From the NCBI RefSeq assembly GCF_032854445.1, contig NC_088296.1, positions 7,790,966 through 7,854,965 of the forward strand: a stretch of 64,000 nucleotides of DNA. The letters run 5' to 3'. Of this stretch, positions 11,326-21,745 are shown in pieces. The stretch's first letter is position 1; each line of letters starts with the position of its first letter. Position numbers and translations under genes: made by a program. Under the pieces are notes generated by a model that was not told the DNA's origin, did no database searches, and was given only the letters and a program-made list of their open reading frames with translations. This DNA is from Liolophura sinensis (Eukaryota; Mollusca; Polyplacophora; Chitonida; Chitonidae).

Positions 11326-11990
11326 TCACCCAAATCTGTGACAGTGGCACAACAAAATTCACTTTTTACAAGACTGACGGTAAGTTTAGCCTTACTAAGT
11401 CTCTTAAACAACTGGCGTATTCTGGAAATGTGCTGTTCCCAAGTGTCGGCGAAGATAATGACGTCATCTATGTAGACACGACTACCGTCCAAACCGGAAG
11501 TGACTTCATTCATCAGGCGTTGATGCGTAGCTGGGCTATTCCTCATTCCAAATGGCATTACCTTGTACTGAAAGAGTCCATCGGCCGTAGCAAAGTCTGA
11601 AACTTCACGAGCCTTAGGAGTAAGAGGAACCTGCCAAAACCCTTTTAACAGATCGAACTTTGATATATGTTTCGCCTGACCAACAGCGTCAACACAGTCA
11701 ACAATACGAGGTATTGGATCATTGTCTGATTTAGTGACTGTGTTGACTTTCCTGTAATCCGTACACATTCTATATGTACCATCAGGCTTGGGTACCAAAA
11801 TACATGGTGAACTCCAGTCACTGTGACTAGGCTGGATAAAGTCATTGTCTAACAAGTACTTAATCTCATTAGAGAGGTACTTAGCCTTCACTGGGTTTAA
11901 CCTGTAAGGGTGCTGTTTAATAGGTGAGGCATCACCAACATCAACATCGTGAAAGATGACATCAGTTCTTGATGGTACATCCGGAAACAA
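11301..11990 (-). pseudogene. Reverse transcriptase domain of the retrotransposon
   Basis: A frame of 229 codons carries the RT fingers and palm: HPYRLNP, SPCILVPKPDGTYRMCTDYR, FDLLKGFWQVPL, FQYKVMPFGMRNSPATHQRL and the catalytic box VYIDDVIIF (YIDD). It ends in an unrelated tail after LGDVVG, where the element is internally deleted and runs into RNase H. Upstream, 12000-12200 contains stop codons and a T8 run. Confidence 0.9.
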
Positions 11991-12199
11991 ATGTGAAAAC
12001 TCATAAACAAGTTCAGACAGTTGCTGTTGCTGAATGGGTTCCAGATGTTGCAGTTTAGAATCAAGTTTTTTTTAAGACATCTGAATTCTGAAGCTTTGAA
12101 GAATTGAGCTTAGAATCAACCAACTATCCGCCAATATCATCTGTATTTCAGTAACTCTGGTCAATGTCAGCAGCAACAACATTAACAGAATGTACAGCA

Positions 12200-12723
12200 G
12201 TGTTGTCAGTGTCACTTCTGTTTATATAAGGTTTCAGCATGTTAAAGTGACATAACTGACTTGATTTGCGCCGATCAGGTGTTTTAACAACATAGTTAAG
12301 CTCACTCAGCTTTTTGTCAACAACATATGGACCAAAATGTCTGACATCAAATCATTTACCAGATACAGGTAACAATACCAAAACTTTCTGACCAGGTTGA
12401 AATGTCCGAACAACAGATTTCTCATCATATCTACGTTTCATATTCTTCTGAGTACATTCAAGATTGACTTTAGTCAATTCACATGCGCTGACAAGCTTAG
12501 CACGAAAATCAGATACATAATCCAAAAGATTTACATTACTTATGTCATCAATGAGAAACTGTTCCTTGTAAATTAACAATGGTCCTCTAACAGCATGTCC
12601 AAATACTAAATCAAATAGACTGAAACCCAATGATTCTTGTACTGACTCTCGAACAGCAAACATAAGAAATGGAATACCTTCATCCCAGTCTTTCCCTGTA
12701 TCATAACAATAAGTCTTAATCAT
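12200..12723 (-). pseudogene. Integrase C-terminal part of the retrotransposon
   Basis: The open frame 12352-12723 gives the integrase tail helices (KDWDEGIPFLMFAVRES, FDLVFGHAVRGPL) and FQPGQKVLVLLP. After a stop at its end, the same frame family continues to about 12200 with HFGPYVV and LNYVVKTPDRRKSSQ, which fits a GPY/F module. A frame break at 12724-12729 separates it from the core. Confidence 0.8.
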
Positions 12724-12729
12724 GTTCTT

Positions 12730-12990
12730 TCATGTTTTGTGAAATCTTTCAACTGCACCTTGGCTTTCTGGGTGGTAGGCAGACGACTTGTACTGTTTAA
12801 TGCCTAACTGGTACATAACTTTCTGAAAAATACCAGAAATAAAGTTTGAACCTTGATCAGACTGTATGGATTTGTATAAACCAAACAGAGTAAAACACTT
12901 TGTTAAAGCTTTTACAACATACTTGGTGTTTATATTCCTTAAAGGAACAGCTTCAGAAATACTGGTTGCTGTACACATAATAGTTAACAC
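12730..12990 (-). pseudogene. Integrase core, first catalytic region deleted
   Basis: Contains LTIMCTATSISEAVPLR, then SDQGSNF with the second catalytic Asp, and AYHPESQGAVERFH with the catalytic Glu. The part that should carry the first Asp is missing, because the zinc-binding segment joins almost directly at about 12990-13010. That implies an internal deletion. Confidence 0.85.
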
Positions 12991-13945
12991 ATACTGATTC
13001 CCAGACTACTATCCTGTAGTAGGTCTTGTTAACACCCAAGTGACCAGCTGATGGCATTTCATGTGCCATACGTAAAATTTCAGTTCGGTATGCCTTAGGT
13101 ACAACAAGCTGATGTTTAACAGCCCAGTCATCATCAACAGATACATCAGATGGTCTCCATTTACGCATAAGTATATCAGACTTGACATAATAAGACACAG
13201 GTTCAGATGAAATAACACAATCAATGAGAGTTCTGTCAAACAAACATGCAATTTCTGGGTCTTTATGCTGTTCAGTTACAAGCTGATGTTTAGAAACATG
13301 TGATATGTCACTAGGTGTATACTGGTCTAATTCATCATTATCAATGCAGTCGCCTTGAGTAAACATTTGTGTAAGAAATGTATCTTGTAAGTCTGTTACT
13401 GTGTTTTTGCCGTTATCAGAAAGTTTGTTTGACATAGACCTCGTTACAGCACAAGAGGGATACAAATCTGGAATTTCTTTCTCAACAGAATCAACAGTTT
13501 CATTTAAACAAGGTTTATCAGATACAGCAGGATTAACCATTACTTTGTCACCAGCAAGATCATTGCCAAGTAGAAAATGAATTCCTTTAACAGACAAAAT
13601 AGGCCTAATACCGACAATAACAGAACCCGAAATAATATCTGATGACAAGTAAGCTTTGTGAAGAGGTACAGATTCAAATTCAGCAGAGCTTACACCTCTA
13701 ATTAATACATTTGATTCAGAATATGACTCATCAGAAAATGGCAAAACATATTGTAACAAGAAAGACTGAGAAGCTCCAGTATCTCTTAATACCCTGATCT
13801 TTGTATCACAAAACATGGCACTTTTAAGTGAGACTTTACCGTCACAAATAAATGGCTCAAAAACCTTCATAACATTATCCTGTGAATCCTGTATACAATC
13901 TACTGGTGGAGTCTTAACATAATCAAATGCATGAACATTGTTCAC
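12953..13945 (-). pseudogene. Aspartic protease plus integrase zinc-binding segment
   Basis: A frame of 330 codons. Residues 50-65 carry the retroviral-type protease site LRDTGASQSFLL (DTGA), followed by the second half of a protease fold with GIHFLLGNDLAG. A long linker leads to VPKAYRTEILRMAHEMP and SAGHLGVNKTYYRI, the histidine half of the HHCC integrase zinc finger. The cysteine half is gone at the deletion. The order protease then integrase with no RT between them is the key structural point. Confidence 0.85.
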
Positions 13946-14015
13946 TATGTCAGACTTTTAGCAGTAACACACAAACCAGTAGGCTTGGAGCCACCCTCCT
14001 GTTCTTGCCTTCTCT

Positions 14016-14640
14016 TTAAAGCATAACAATTTGACATGACATGGCCTGACTTCCTACAAAAATTACATGTAACCCTGCTAAACTGTCTATCAGTAAATGT
14101 ATGGTCAGACCTTCGTTGAGTAGTGTTCGAATTAACAGGTCTTCTTTGATCACCTGATTTGTCAAAATTTTGAGTCTGTTTCGGTGGGCCTGAATTTGAG
14201 TCAAATGAACTGCTGGAAAAGGGTTGAGGCTTTCTAAATGTAGATGGCTTTTCTGAAATGAGACCTTATGTGTAACGGTGTAAGTATCGGCCATAGTGGC
14301 GGCTGCTTCTAATGTATCAGCCTCTTTGTCCTCAATGAAAGTTCTGACCTTATCATAATTACACCTTTTAAAGACTTCCATCAGAATGATCTGTTTCAAC
14401 TTTTCAAAATCATTATCTACACTTTTAGCATAACACCATCGTTCAAACAATTGTTCCTTCTGCCTAGCAAATTCAATGTAAGTCTGACCTGTTTTCTCAA
14501 AATTTCTAAATTTCTGCCGATAGGCCTCTGGCACGAGCTCATATCTTTTTAAGACAACATCTTTCACAAAATCATAATCTGCAGCCTGTTCTGTTGATAA
14601 CTCTGTATATATATCCATAGCTTTGCCAGTTTACACACTC
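14016..14640 (-). pseudogene. gag, second part, with CCHC zinc knuckle
   Basis: The frame 14016-14618 encodes helical gag sequence (YDFVKDVVLKRYELVPEAYR, TGQTYIEFARQKEQLFERW), typical of invertebrate Ty3 capsid regions. After about 14262 the true frame shifts. In another frame 14023-14070 reads C-N-F-C-x4-H-x4-C, a CX2CX4HX4C nucleic-acid-binding knuckle. A stop near 14634 (TAA where CAA is expected) separates it from the first part. Confidence 0.8.
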
Positions 14641-15294
14641 TGTAAAAGGGTAGTCCAAAACTGTTTAGGCCACTCTAAATTTTGAGCAATCGTCTCAAAC
14701 TGTAGAAAATATTTATTTACATCAGTCTCTCGAAATTGTGGCACCAATCTTATGTTTCTAGCGACATCAAATTTTGGAGACATATCAGAAAAAACTTAAG
14801 CCAGACCTATCTCCTTCTAGTTTCTTCGCTTCAATTTCGCTCTGAAGTCTCAATTTCTCCAATTCGAACACTCTTTCATTTTCCCTTTCTCTAAACAACC
14901 TTTCATTTTCCCTTTCTTTAAACAATCTTTCGTTTTCCTTAAACAATCTTTCTTTTTCATTTTCACTTTCATTAAACAATCTTTCTTTTTCATTTTCATT
15001 TTTCTTAAACAATCTTTCTTTTTCATTTTCTATTTCTTTCAGTTCTAACTCCTTCAGTCTTATTACAGTGGGATCATCGCCCTCAGGCCTGTGCGCATCT
15101 AATGCACTTTCATCAAACTCCTGTAATTCTACCAAACACTTAGCAATACTAAACTGCGTATCTTTCTTTCGTAAGGATCTTTTGATATTAAGATTCAGGT
15201 AAATGCTTAAAGCATACGCGTTATTCTTATTTAACACATCAAAAATGTCCTGATCTGGCGCTTCCATAAACTCGTCGGGCTGAAAATTCGACAT
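14640..15294 (-). pseudogene. gag, first part, with charged coiled coil
   Basis: A frame of 169 codons starts MSNFQPDEFMEAP. Its last 80 residues are highly charged repeats built on NEKERLF / ENERLFKE units, a strong coiled coil. The repeat comes from a tandem DNA repeat of about 27-30 bp at 14870-15035. A break at about 14785 leads into the next gag segment beginning MSPKFDVARN in another frame. Confidence 0.75.
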
Positions 15295-15393
15295 GATGAA
15301 TAAAATCTGCTGGCAAAATTTACTACAAAGTCAAAGACTAGAAAGATGACACAACTTTCACAAAATCCTTTAAATTCCAATTCAAATTCACTT

Positions 15394-15409
15394 CCCGGAC
15401 AAGCAACCA
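15394..15409 (-). other. Probable primer-binding site
   Basis: Just inside the 5' LTR, the minus strand reads TGGTTGCTTGTCCGGG. This is the complement of a tRNA 3' end finishing in ACCA, three bases from the LTR edge. The tRNA species is not identified. Confidence 0.5.
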
Positions 15410-15412
15410 ATT

Positions 15413-16169
15413 TCTTATGACCCAAACTGTCTGTATTATAAAGAGATGGCTTGTTCGAAATACACGACAGTTTAGCGGCACAAAAAAGTAACCAAAACCA
15501 GCAGATTTTATTTTACAACAATTCATTAGCTTTAACAAGAACAGATAATAAGACTTATACAAATACTAAAGTACTTAAGTTTAACAAGAAAGGATAGCAG
15601 TATCTATACAAATACCAAAGTACTTATGGTGTCAAGTCCAAATGGACGCATATATTCCACAATATATACCACACAGGCATAAATGCTCAGAGGCAAATTC
15701 ACAAGAGGGAAAATCCACAGTATAACTGAGTGTATGGCGAAATATACACAAAATTCCACAGACAGGGTCCGTGTACTAATAAGCACTGTGTACACAAGAG
15801 CACGAATCAAATATACAAGCTTGGACTGAACAAGTGCTCGGTGGAGATAGGATATAACAAAGCTATAGGCTATAAAGACACCAAAATTCAGCACAAAAGG
15901 CCTACTAAAGTAATACACAGCGAAAGCATCCAAAACTCTCAATAATTCTCCGTTCTCCCCTTTTGACCTGCTTTCATAGGTCTTATATAGCCTGGTGGAA
16001 TTGTCTAGAATAAGAAAATTCCTGAACACTTGATGTAAACAAACAGGCACCGAACTGAGCGCATTTTGGAATATTCTAGGGTAGAGGCAGACAGCAGGCG
16101 ATGAACTCAGCGTATGTAAACAGTGGCAAGCTAAATTTAGAAACTGACGGTAGTCGTGCACATAATACA
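15413..16169 (-). repeat. 5' LTR of the retrotransposon
   Basis: Begins TGTATTATG on the minus strand and pairs with 9998-10758. An open frame of 188 codons (15604-16170) matches the 189-codon frame of the other LTR apart from substitutions and a net 3-base indel. Confidence 0.8.
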
Positions 16170-16525
16170 CTGCATTTTTTGTTTTTGCCTAATTTTGCTT
16201 AAGGCATGGTGCTATTATTTATGCATTAACATGAACAGTTACAACAACACTCTAAATGACCTAAAATGACGAGAGGCCGTAGTTCACCCGTTACGTGTGA
16301 CCATGTGCCAACTACCACGCTGTCGTTGCTGCTCTCTGTTTATTCTACATGTTGTATGCATTTATTTACATTAAATTGCAATCGCTATGACACAGGAGGT
16401 GCGGGATCAAACCTGGCCTTTGTAGACTGTCCCACTCTAACTGTTTGTGGAGCAGTGGTGACAATTAACAATATACGACACTTAGTAGGTCGAATGTGCG
16501 GTCTAGCTTATTCAAGGTTAAACCA

Positions 16526-16528
16526 TTA

Positions 16529-16616
<88 letters not shown>
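16526..16616. repeat. (TA)n microsatellite
   Basis: About 45 uninterrupted TA units. It produces spurious alternating Tyr-Ile frames on both strands. Confidence 0.95.
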
Positions 16617-16622
<6 letters not shown>

Positions 16623-16747
16623 GCCTATGTCATCTTGACCAGGAGACAAACGCAGACGTACTAAAGTGTCACCGATAAAAAATATCGGTATGTCACCTTG
16701 CACGGGTTGGGCCATACTATGTATGAGCAAGCAAGTTAGATGAGAAT

Positions 16748-16992
16748 GGTGATTGATTGGTGTTTTACGCTGTACTAAAGAATATTTCACTTAAACGACG
16801 ACAGCCAGCATTGCGGTGGGAGGAAAGCCAACAGAGCCCAGGGTAGACCCATGACCATTCGCAGGTTGCTGCAAGACCTTCCCATGTACGGCCGTAGAGA
16901 AAAGACTTGAACTCGCAGCAACCGCATTAGTGAGAGGCTTCTGGGTTATTATGCTGCGTCAGAGCGCTAACCAAATGAGCCACGGAGCCCTC
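16748..16992 (-). repeat. tRNA-SINE family 1, full length
   Basis: The minus strand starts GGGCTCCGTGGCTCATTTGG (A-box-like), then a B-box-like GAGTTCAAGTC, GCAACCTGCGAATGGTCATG, and a GTGAAATATT tail with TAAAACACCAATCAATC. Head, body and tail are all present. Confidence 0.85.
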
Positions 16993-16999
16993 ACCCTTT

Positions 17000-18440
17000 T
17001 CGAATCTTAACTTGTGTTTGTACATTGATAAAGCATATAGAATGCCTTGGTGGTAGATTGGCGGGAAAACATGACTGAAAATAATCTCACTTCTCTGTGA
17101 CAATTTCGTAGTTTCTGTGATAGGCTACTTTGGCAGATTCTCACAACCACGGTGCGAGCGAATCAAGTTACGCTGGTACGCTGGTAAGCCAGCACCTTCA
17201 CTGCTCATTCGCTCAACATAATGTAAACCTTCTGGACTTTCAGTCATATATTCAACTTTTGACGTAGTTGCAAATGAAATTACTTCAAGTTGCGTATTTT
17301 AACTTAGCACATAGCTAGATTAAATATTAGACTAACGTAACGAGTATGCAGCGGCGATACATTTAAAACGACACATTTTATATTGAAAACCGTAGAAAAA
17401 ACTACCAAACTGGTAAATAGAACAGAACCCAACATACAACGATGCTTATATATTTATCTTACTATGTATTAAAGAAGTAAACTATCAAAGCCTGTGTAAA
17501 AATATAACCAAAAACATGATTTATTTACATGCAGAATTACATGCACAATATCATATTTTTTTCTACATCTGCACTGTTTCTAGCCAGAAAAAGCGGGAAA
17601 CCCACGGCAACACAACACGGGTGCAACATGTTATTAGTAGGGGAGATAACTCTTGTAAATATATTTTCATTAGAGTTTTTCTCCTCATGACTGACTACTA
17701 GGCTGAAGAAACAAATATAAATTTCAAATATAAAAGGTGGGCACTGCTTTAAAACTTTTCTTACGCAAATAATTGTACCAAATAATCTGATTTACAGTCA
17801 GAAAAACACACTACTATATAGCACTGTTGGTACTGTTCAGACATCAGACAACAGTGATAATAGGAATGTGAGATAGCTTTTGGCAGAGCTGAAAACTAAA
17901 GCAAACTTAACTAAGGTGAAGCAATACACCTTCATCTTATACCAGTACATGCATTAACAGTCCATTTTTAACCATTTCAATAAAGGTAAGAAGAAAACGC
18001 TTTACACCAGTATTATATACTAATGAGCAATACAAGTCATGAGCGAGTGTGCTCTTATAATGCATGCTTGCGTCTTCACGCTTGTGTGTGTACGGCGGAT
18101 CTTTCAGTGCTTATTGACAATATTATCAATTTTAATACACATATATACTGTATACATCTTTAAAAAGACCATTAAAGAAAATCGTAAACTTAAAAGTGCT
18201 GAACGAGTGAAGAATTTTACAACTCGTGTTCTTGTTAAATATACGGATTTCTTTACTGACATAGATTCCAAAACATCTACACTGTGAATGCGAACATGAC
18301 TTGAAGACAGTAGACGTTGTTATCCCAAAACTTGTTATTTTCTTGACCAAGATGACGCCTTTGTTTATACATACCATTTTTTAAGAAAGGCTCCAGGTAC
18401 ATTGCATTACAGCAATCTGTTTCCATCAGAGATGTATTTA
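17000..18440. other. No gene recognised
   Basis: AT-rich DNA. Short frames at 17516-17701 and 18039-18287 have no domain, no splice support and low-complexity composition. Confidence 0.4.
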
Positions 18441-18442
18441 GT

Positions 18443-18500
18443 TACTTATTTATTTGATTGGTGTTTGATGCCTTATTCATAAGAATATTTGTCATGAACA
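18443..18500 (-). repeat. SINE/LINE family-1 tail fragment
   Basis: Only the terminal piece is present: TTATTTATTTGATTGGTGTT followed by a diverged TATTCATAAGAATATT. The DNA beyond it does not resemble the SINE body. Confidence 0.6.
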
Positions 18501-19011
18501 GAATTGTAAAAAAGTGAAGCCCTAATCATTATTCATTTATTTGGAATAACACATTATGGATATCAGACAGGTTCTAGTGATAAAAACTGACTGAGGCCAC
18601 TCCAGGTTTCGAATTGGCATTTTCGAATTGACTGTTATTTAACACCAGGTACTATTTTCCATGCAAATACACCATGTGGTCAGTTTTATGGTATGGATGA
18701 ATTGGAGCGCCCAGGAGAGAACCCCAGCCCTTTGGCAAATTACTGCCAAAGTTTTTCTCGTGACTTTCAGATAAGCACATCACATTGTAAGAAAACAAGT
18801 CGTCTCCATCGCATGTTATTCCACGCGAACACGAGTGTCACCAAACGTTTATTGTAAAAAATGCCCTACAAACAGCAAGAGTACTGAAATCCTGGTTATA
18901 TTTAAGTATCAGCGATGATATGCATATCTGTCAAAGACTTTTCAAATTTAATGTAGTATTGGTTTGACAACTGTAAAAGTCTAAATAAATTAGCGAATTA
19001 TAAAATAAATG

Positions 19012-19140
19012 AGTGAGGTGTCGATCCGGTGTCAATGTAAGGCGTTGTGGCACATGTCAGAATGAGGTGTTGTGTCAGGCGTCTGAGTGGGGTGTCGTAT
19101 CAGGTGTCTACGTGGGGCATCGTGTCCGGTATCTTAGTTC
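19012..19140 (+). repeat. Minisatellite, 25-bp unit, about 5 copies
   Basis: Diverged G-rich units of the form TGAGGTGTTGTGTCAGG plus GTCT, each 25 bp. The frame at 19013-19219 is a by-product of this array. Confidence 0.65.
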
Positions 19141-19627
19141 CAGGGATTACATACCAGAACCACATGTCAGGAATGGCATCGATATAAATGAATTTCTATT
19201 CTCAGCCAGCTACTATTAGACTCCGCTGTAATGCGGCCGAACTGTTAATCAAATCAAACTTTAACAAAGAAACAAACACTACACACTTTTGTTGACATCT
19301 ACATTACACGCTCACACCTGGACTTTTCATTTATCTTTGAAATAAAAAAGTCAGCGACCTAAAGAAAAGTATCAAATTACGTAATAATCCTTCTGGCTTA
19401 AAGCCGTAAGCAACATCATGAGAACTGGATTTGAACTCGCTTTTGCCATCAAAGCCGGGGACGGCGACCAGATGTGTTCTGATGATACACCGTACATGTT
19501 AGGTCATTTTTTATAATGACAAGCCAGGACTCCAAGCGTGTCTTTGAATTTTGTATAGTGGAACACAAGAAAACAAGGACAGCTAAAGACTGCATAAAGG
19601 CAGACAGGTGGGTTGTTCAGGTCCACA

Positions 19628-19960
19628 TACAAGACTCCCTATCAAACCGCATACAAGAACAATATACAAGAACCACATACATGAACCACATACCAGAACC
19701 ATATACAAGAACAATATACAAGAAATGCATACCAGAACCATATACAAGAACCACATACATGAACCATATAAACGGAACACATGCAAGAACCACATACCAG
19801 AACCATATACAAAAACCAAATGCAAGAACCACATACAAGAACCACATACCAAAACCACATACAAGATCCACATGCAAGAACCACATGCAAGAACCATAGG
19901 CAAGGAACACATTCAAGAACCAGGTAGATGAGCCATACATAAGAACAACATACAAAAGCC
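19628..19960 (+). repeat. Minisatellite, 13-bp unit, about 25 copies
   Basis: Units such as CAAGAACCACATA and CAAGAACCATATA repeat every 13 bases. Because 13 is not a multiple of 3 and the unit has no stop on either strand, it keeps long frames open in several frames at once. These are artefacts. Confidence 0.85.
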
Positions 19961-20188
19961 TATGTTACCGCCTGAATTTCGTTGAGGTCCGCATTGGTGA
20001 AAAGTCCAGAGTGGTCGGCTTTTAGAGTTGAGTGCTGAGCTGTGTAGCGCCAAAAAGGAGAATGAAGTTGGTTGGATTTCCCCGCTTGCATTTTGTTGAC
20101 GTCCGCATCGCGTTCTCAAATCAGCGACGAGCGGGAGGGACTAACGAGCGACGGATGAGCCAAACGTAGGGTTGGGCTAAGCAGCTCC

Positions 20189-20488
20189 GTGGCGCCAAAA
20201 CTGACCTATCGCCGACTAGCAGACCGAGAAACACGAGCCTTGGGAGAAACCCGTCCTGGACGCGACATTGGACACGCAAATTTCATTGACGTCCTCACAG
20301 TCAGAGCTAGAGGGGGTATCCCCTCTTCCCCAGACTCTTTCTCTACCCTCCTCGCTTCAGACGGAGAACTGGCAGTCACCATCGTGAACGAAGTACGTAC
20401 CCATTACATGAAAGAGGGAGCTGTGCTGGTTTATTTCGTGTGGCAGGCCACAAGGCACTACCACTTTGAGGGACGTGGAAGAAAGTGA
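20189..20488 (+). CDS. Uncharacterised open frame in a GC-richer island
   Basis: About 99 codons from a GTG at 20189 to TGA at 20486. Third positions are rich in C and G, unlike the AT-rich surroundings, and composition is balanced (GELAVTIVNEVRTHYMKEGA). I recognise no family, see no ATG-initiated start and no clear splice sites. It could be an exon, a retro-copied fragment or part of an unclassified transposon. The GC-rich patch extends roughly 19980-20720. Confidence 0.2.
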   Translation: MAPKLTYRRLADRETRALGETRPGRDIGHANFIDVLTVRARGGIPSSPDSFSTLLASDGELAVTIVNEVRTHYMKEGAVLVYFVWQATRHYHFEGRGRK

Positions 20489-20721
20489 AGGAGTAACTGC
20501 GTCATTTTTTGCATGAGACGCCTATCAAGAAGGCCAGCCTTACTTCGCAGCCAACCCGTCCAAACCTCCGTCACCGTCGAGGACAAGCCTGGAGACTAGT
20601 AAGTGCTTTTTCCCCAACCCACCACTGTCGTATCCGTGGTACCACCATTACCCAATGTCATGGCATACGATGGTCATTCTACCCATGTGTTTACAGACTT
20701 GACTTGACGGACTTGACTTGA

Positions 20722-21595
20722 CAAGTGACTTTTACTGCTGCTGCTGCTTGTGTGTGGCTACTACTGTGCTTATTTCACATGCAATCATGAAAAAAAAACA
20801 ATTTGACGTTGAAGCAAGGTCTTCTCACCTACACCGCATATGTTATTTAGCTATGGGTGGTCCACCGTGAGTGATTTGATTGATGGTTGTATTACTCGGT
20901 CGATGACCGCATTAGAAGAGAGACAGATAGGTATACGCATACGCATACCCCCCCCCCCCCGTCCCCCACCCCCATGGCGACTCCAATCCGTGGATTAATT
21001 TTTCACCTAGGCTCTAAAATGTTTTAGGGATTCAGACTGCTATAATAAACAATTGTCAATTCATGGAGAACTGCAGGCTGACTGCTTTGACTTTAACTTT
21101 AATCCGAGCTTTCTCTCCAATCAAATGGTTATTGTGCACATTGCACTATGTATCCATACGGCCACTTCCCTGTTCACCGGAAATAGCCGAAGATACACGA
21201 ATTGCCAGTGCTTCGTGACGAATGTGAGCGTGGGTTCACATAGTCCTACATAAGCACGATTTACACCATTTTTGAAATCCGCAAAGATATTAGCACAACA
21301 AAAAGAAAAAAAAATCATGTATTGTAAACACACCTATGCTGACAAAGCAGCCGTGTATATAGCCTGTATAATGCTGTGCTCAAATCAGATATATGACCAT
21401 ATATAATGAGATAAACATCTACTGTATCTGTACATGTCGCTTCATTCAAGTAAAGGTACACTCACGTATAGGCCTTAGAAGACGTAACAAGAAGGAAGCG
21501 CTAGAGTTTCGCCTGTTTGGAGAGAAAAGATGATTGGTTTTGATATTTTCCGGTCACGACTCTTCCTTATATGTAAGTGGTTTAATGGATATGTA
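20722..21595. other. No gene recognised; C-homopolymer
   Basis: Contains a C11 run near 20948-20958 and otherwise AT-rich DNA with short frames lacking domains. Confidence 0.4.
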
Positions 21596-21599
21596 AACG

Positions 21600-21745
21600 C
21601 TGATGACCTCCGACCGTACGTGGGGAGGTCTGTAAGCAACCCGCGCATGGTCTGTCCAGTTCCCTCCCGTCACAATGCTGGCCGACGTCGTATAAGTGTA
21701 ATATCCTTGAGTGGATCGTAAAACACCAATCGAAACTATAAATAA
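21600..21745 (+). repeat. tRNA-SINE family 1, 3' half
   Basis: Matches CGACCGTACGTGGGGAGGTC, CACAATGCTGGCCGACGTCG and CGTAAAACACCAATCGAAAC, ending in AAATAAATA. The head is missing. Confidence 0.8.

Larger units (their letters stand above)
9998..16169 (-). mobile_element. Degenerate Ty3-like LTR retrotransposon with Gmr1-like pol order
   Basis: Two long direct repeats (9998-10758 and 15413-16169) flank minus-strand gag and pol sequence. Going 5' to 3' on the minus strand the order is gag with a zinc knuckle, aspartic protease, integrase zinc-binding part, integrase core, integrase C-terminus with a GPY/F-type segment, reverse transcriptase, RNase H. In ordinary Ty3 elements integrase comes last. 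Integrase before RT is the Ty1/copia order, known for Ty3 relatives of the Gmr1 group. RT motifs (YIDD) and the RNase H are of Ty3 type. At least six frameshifts or stops and two internal deletions make it non-autonomous. No target-site duplication is visible. Confidence 0.85.

Noticed and set aside
16266-16790. Frames rich in Tyr-Ile across 16526-16616, and similar at 42439-42660
   Set aside because: Translation of (TA)n microsatellites, not protein.
19516-19955. Several overlapping frames of 80-127 codons on both strands
   Set aside because: All come from the 13-bp repeat, which has no stop in any frame.
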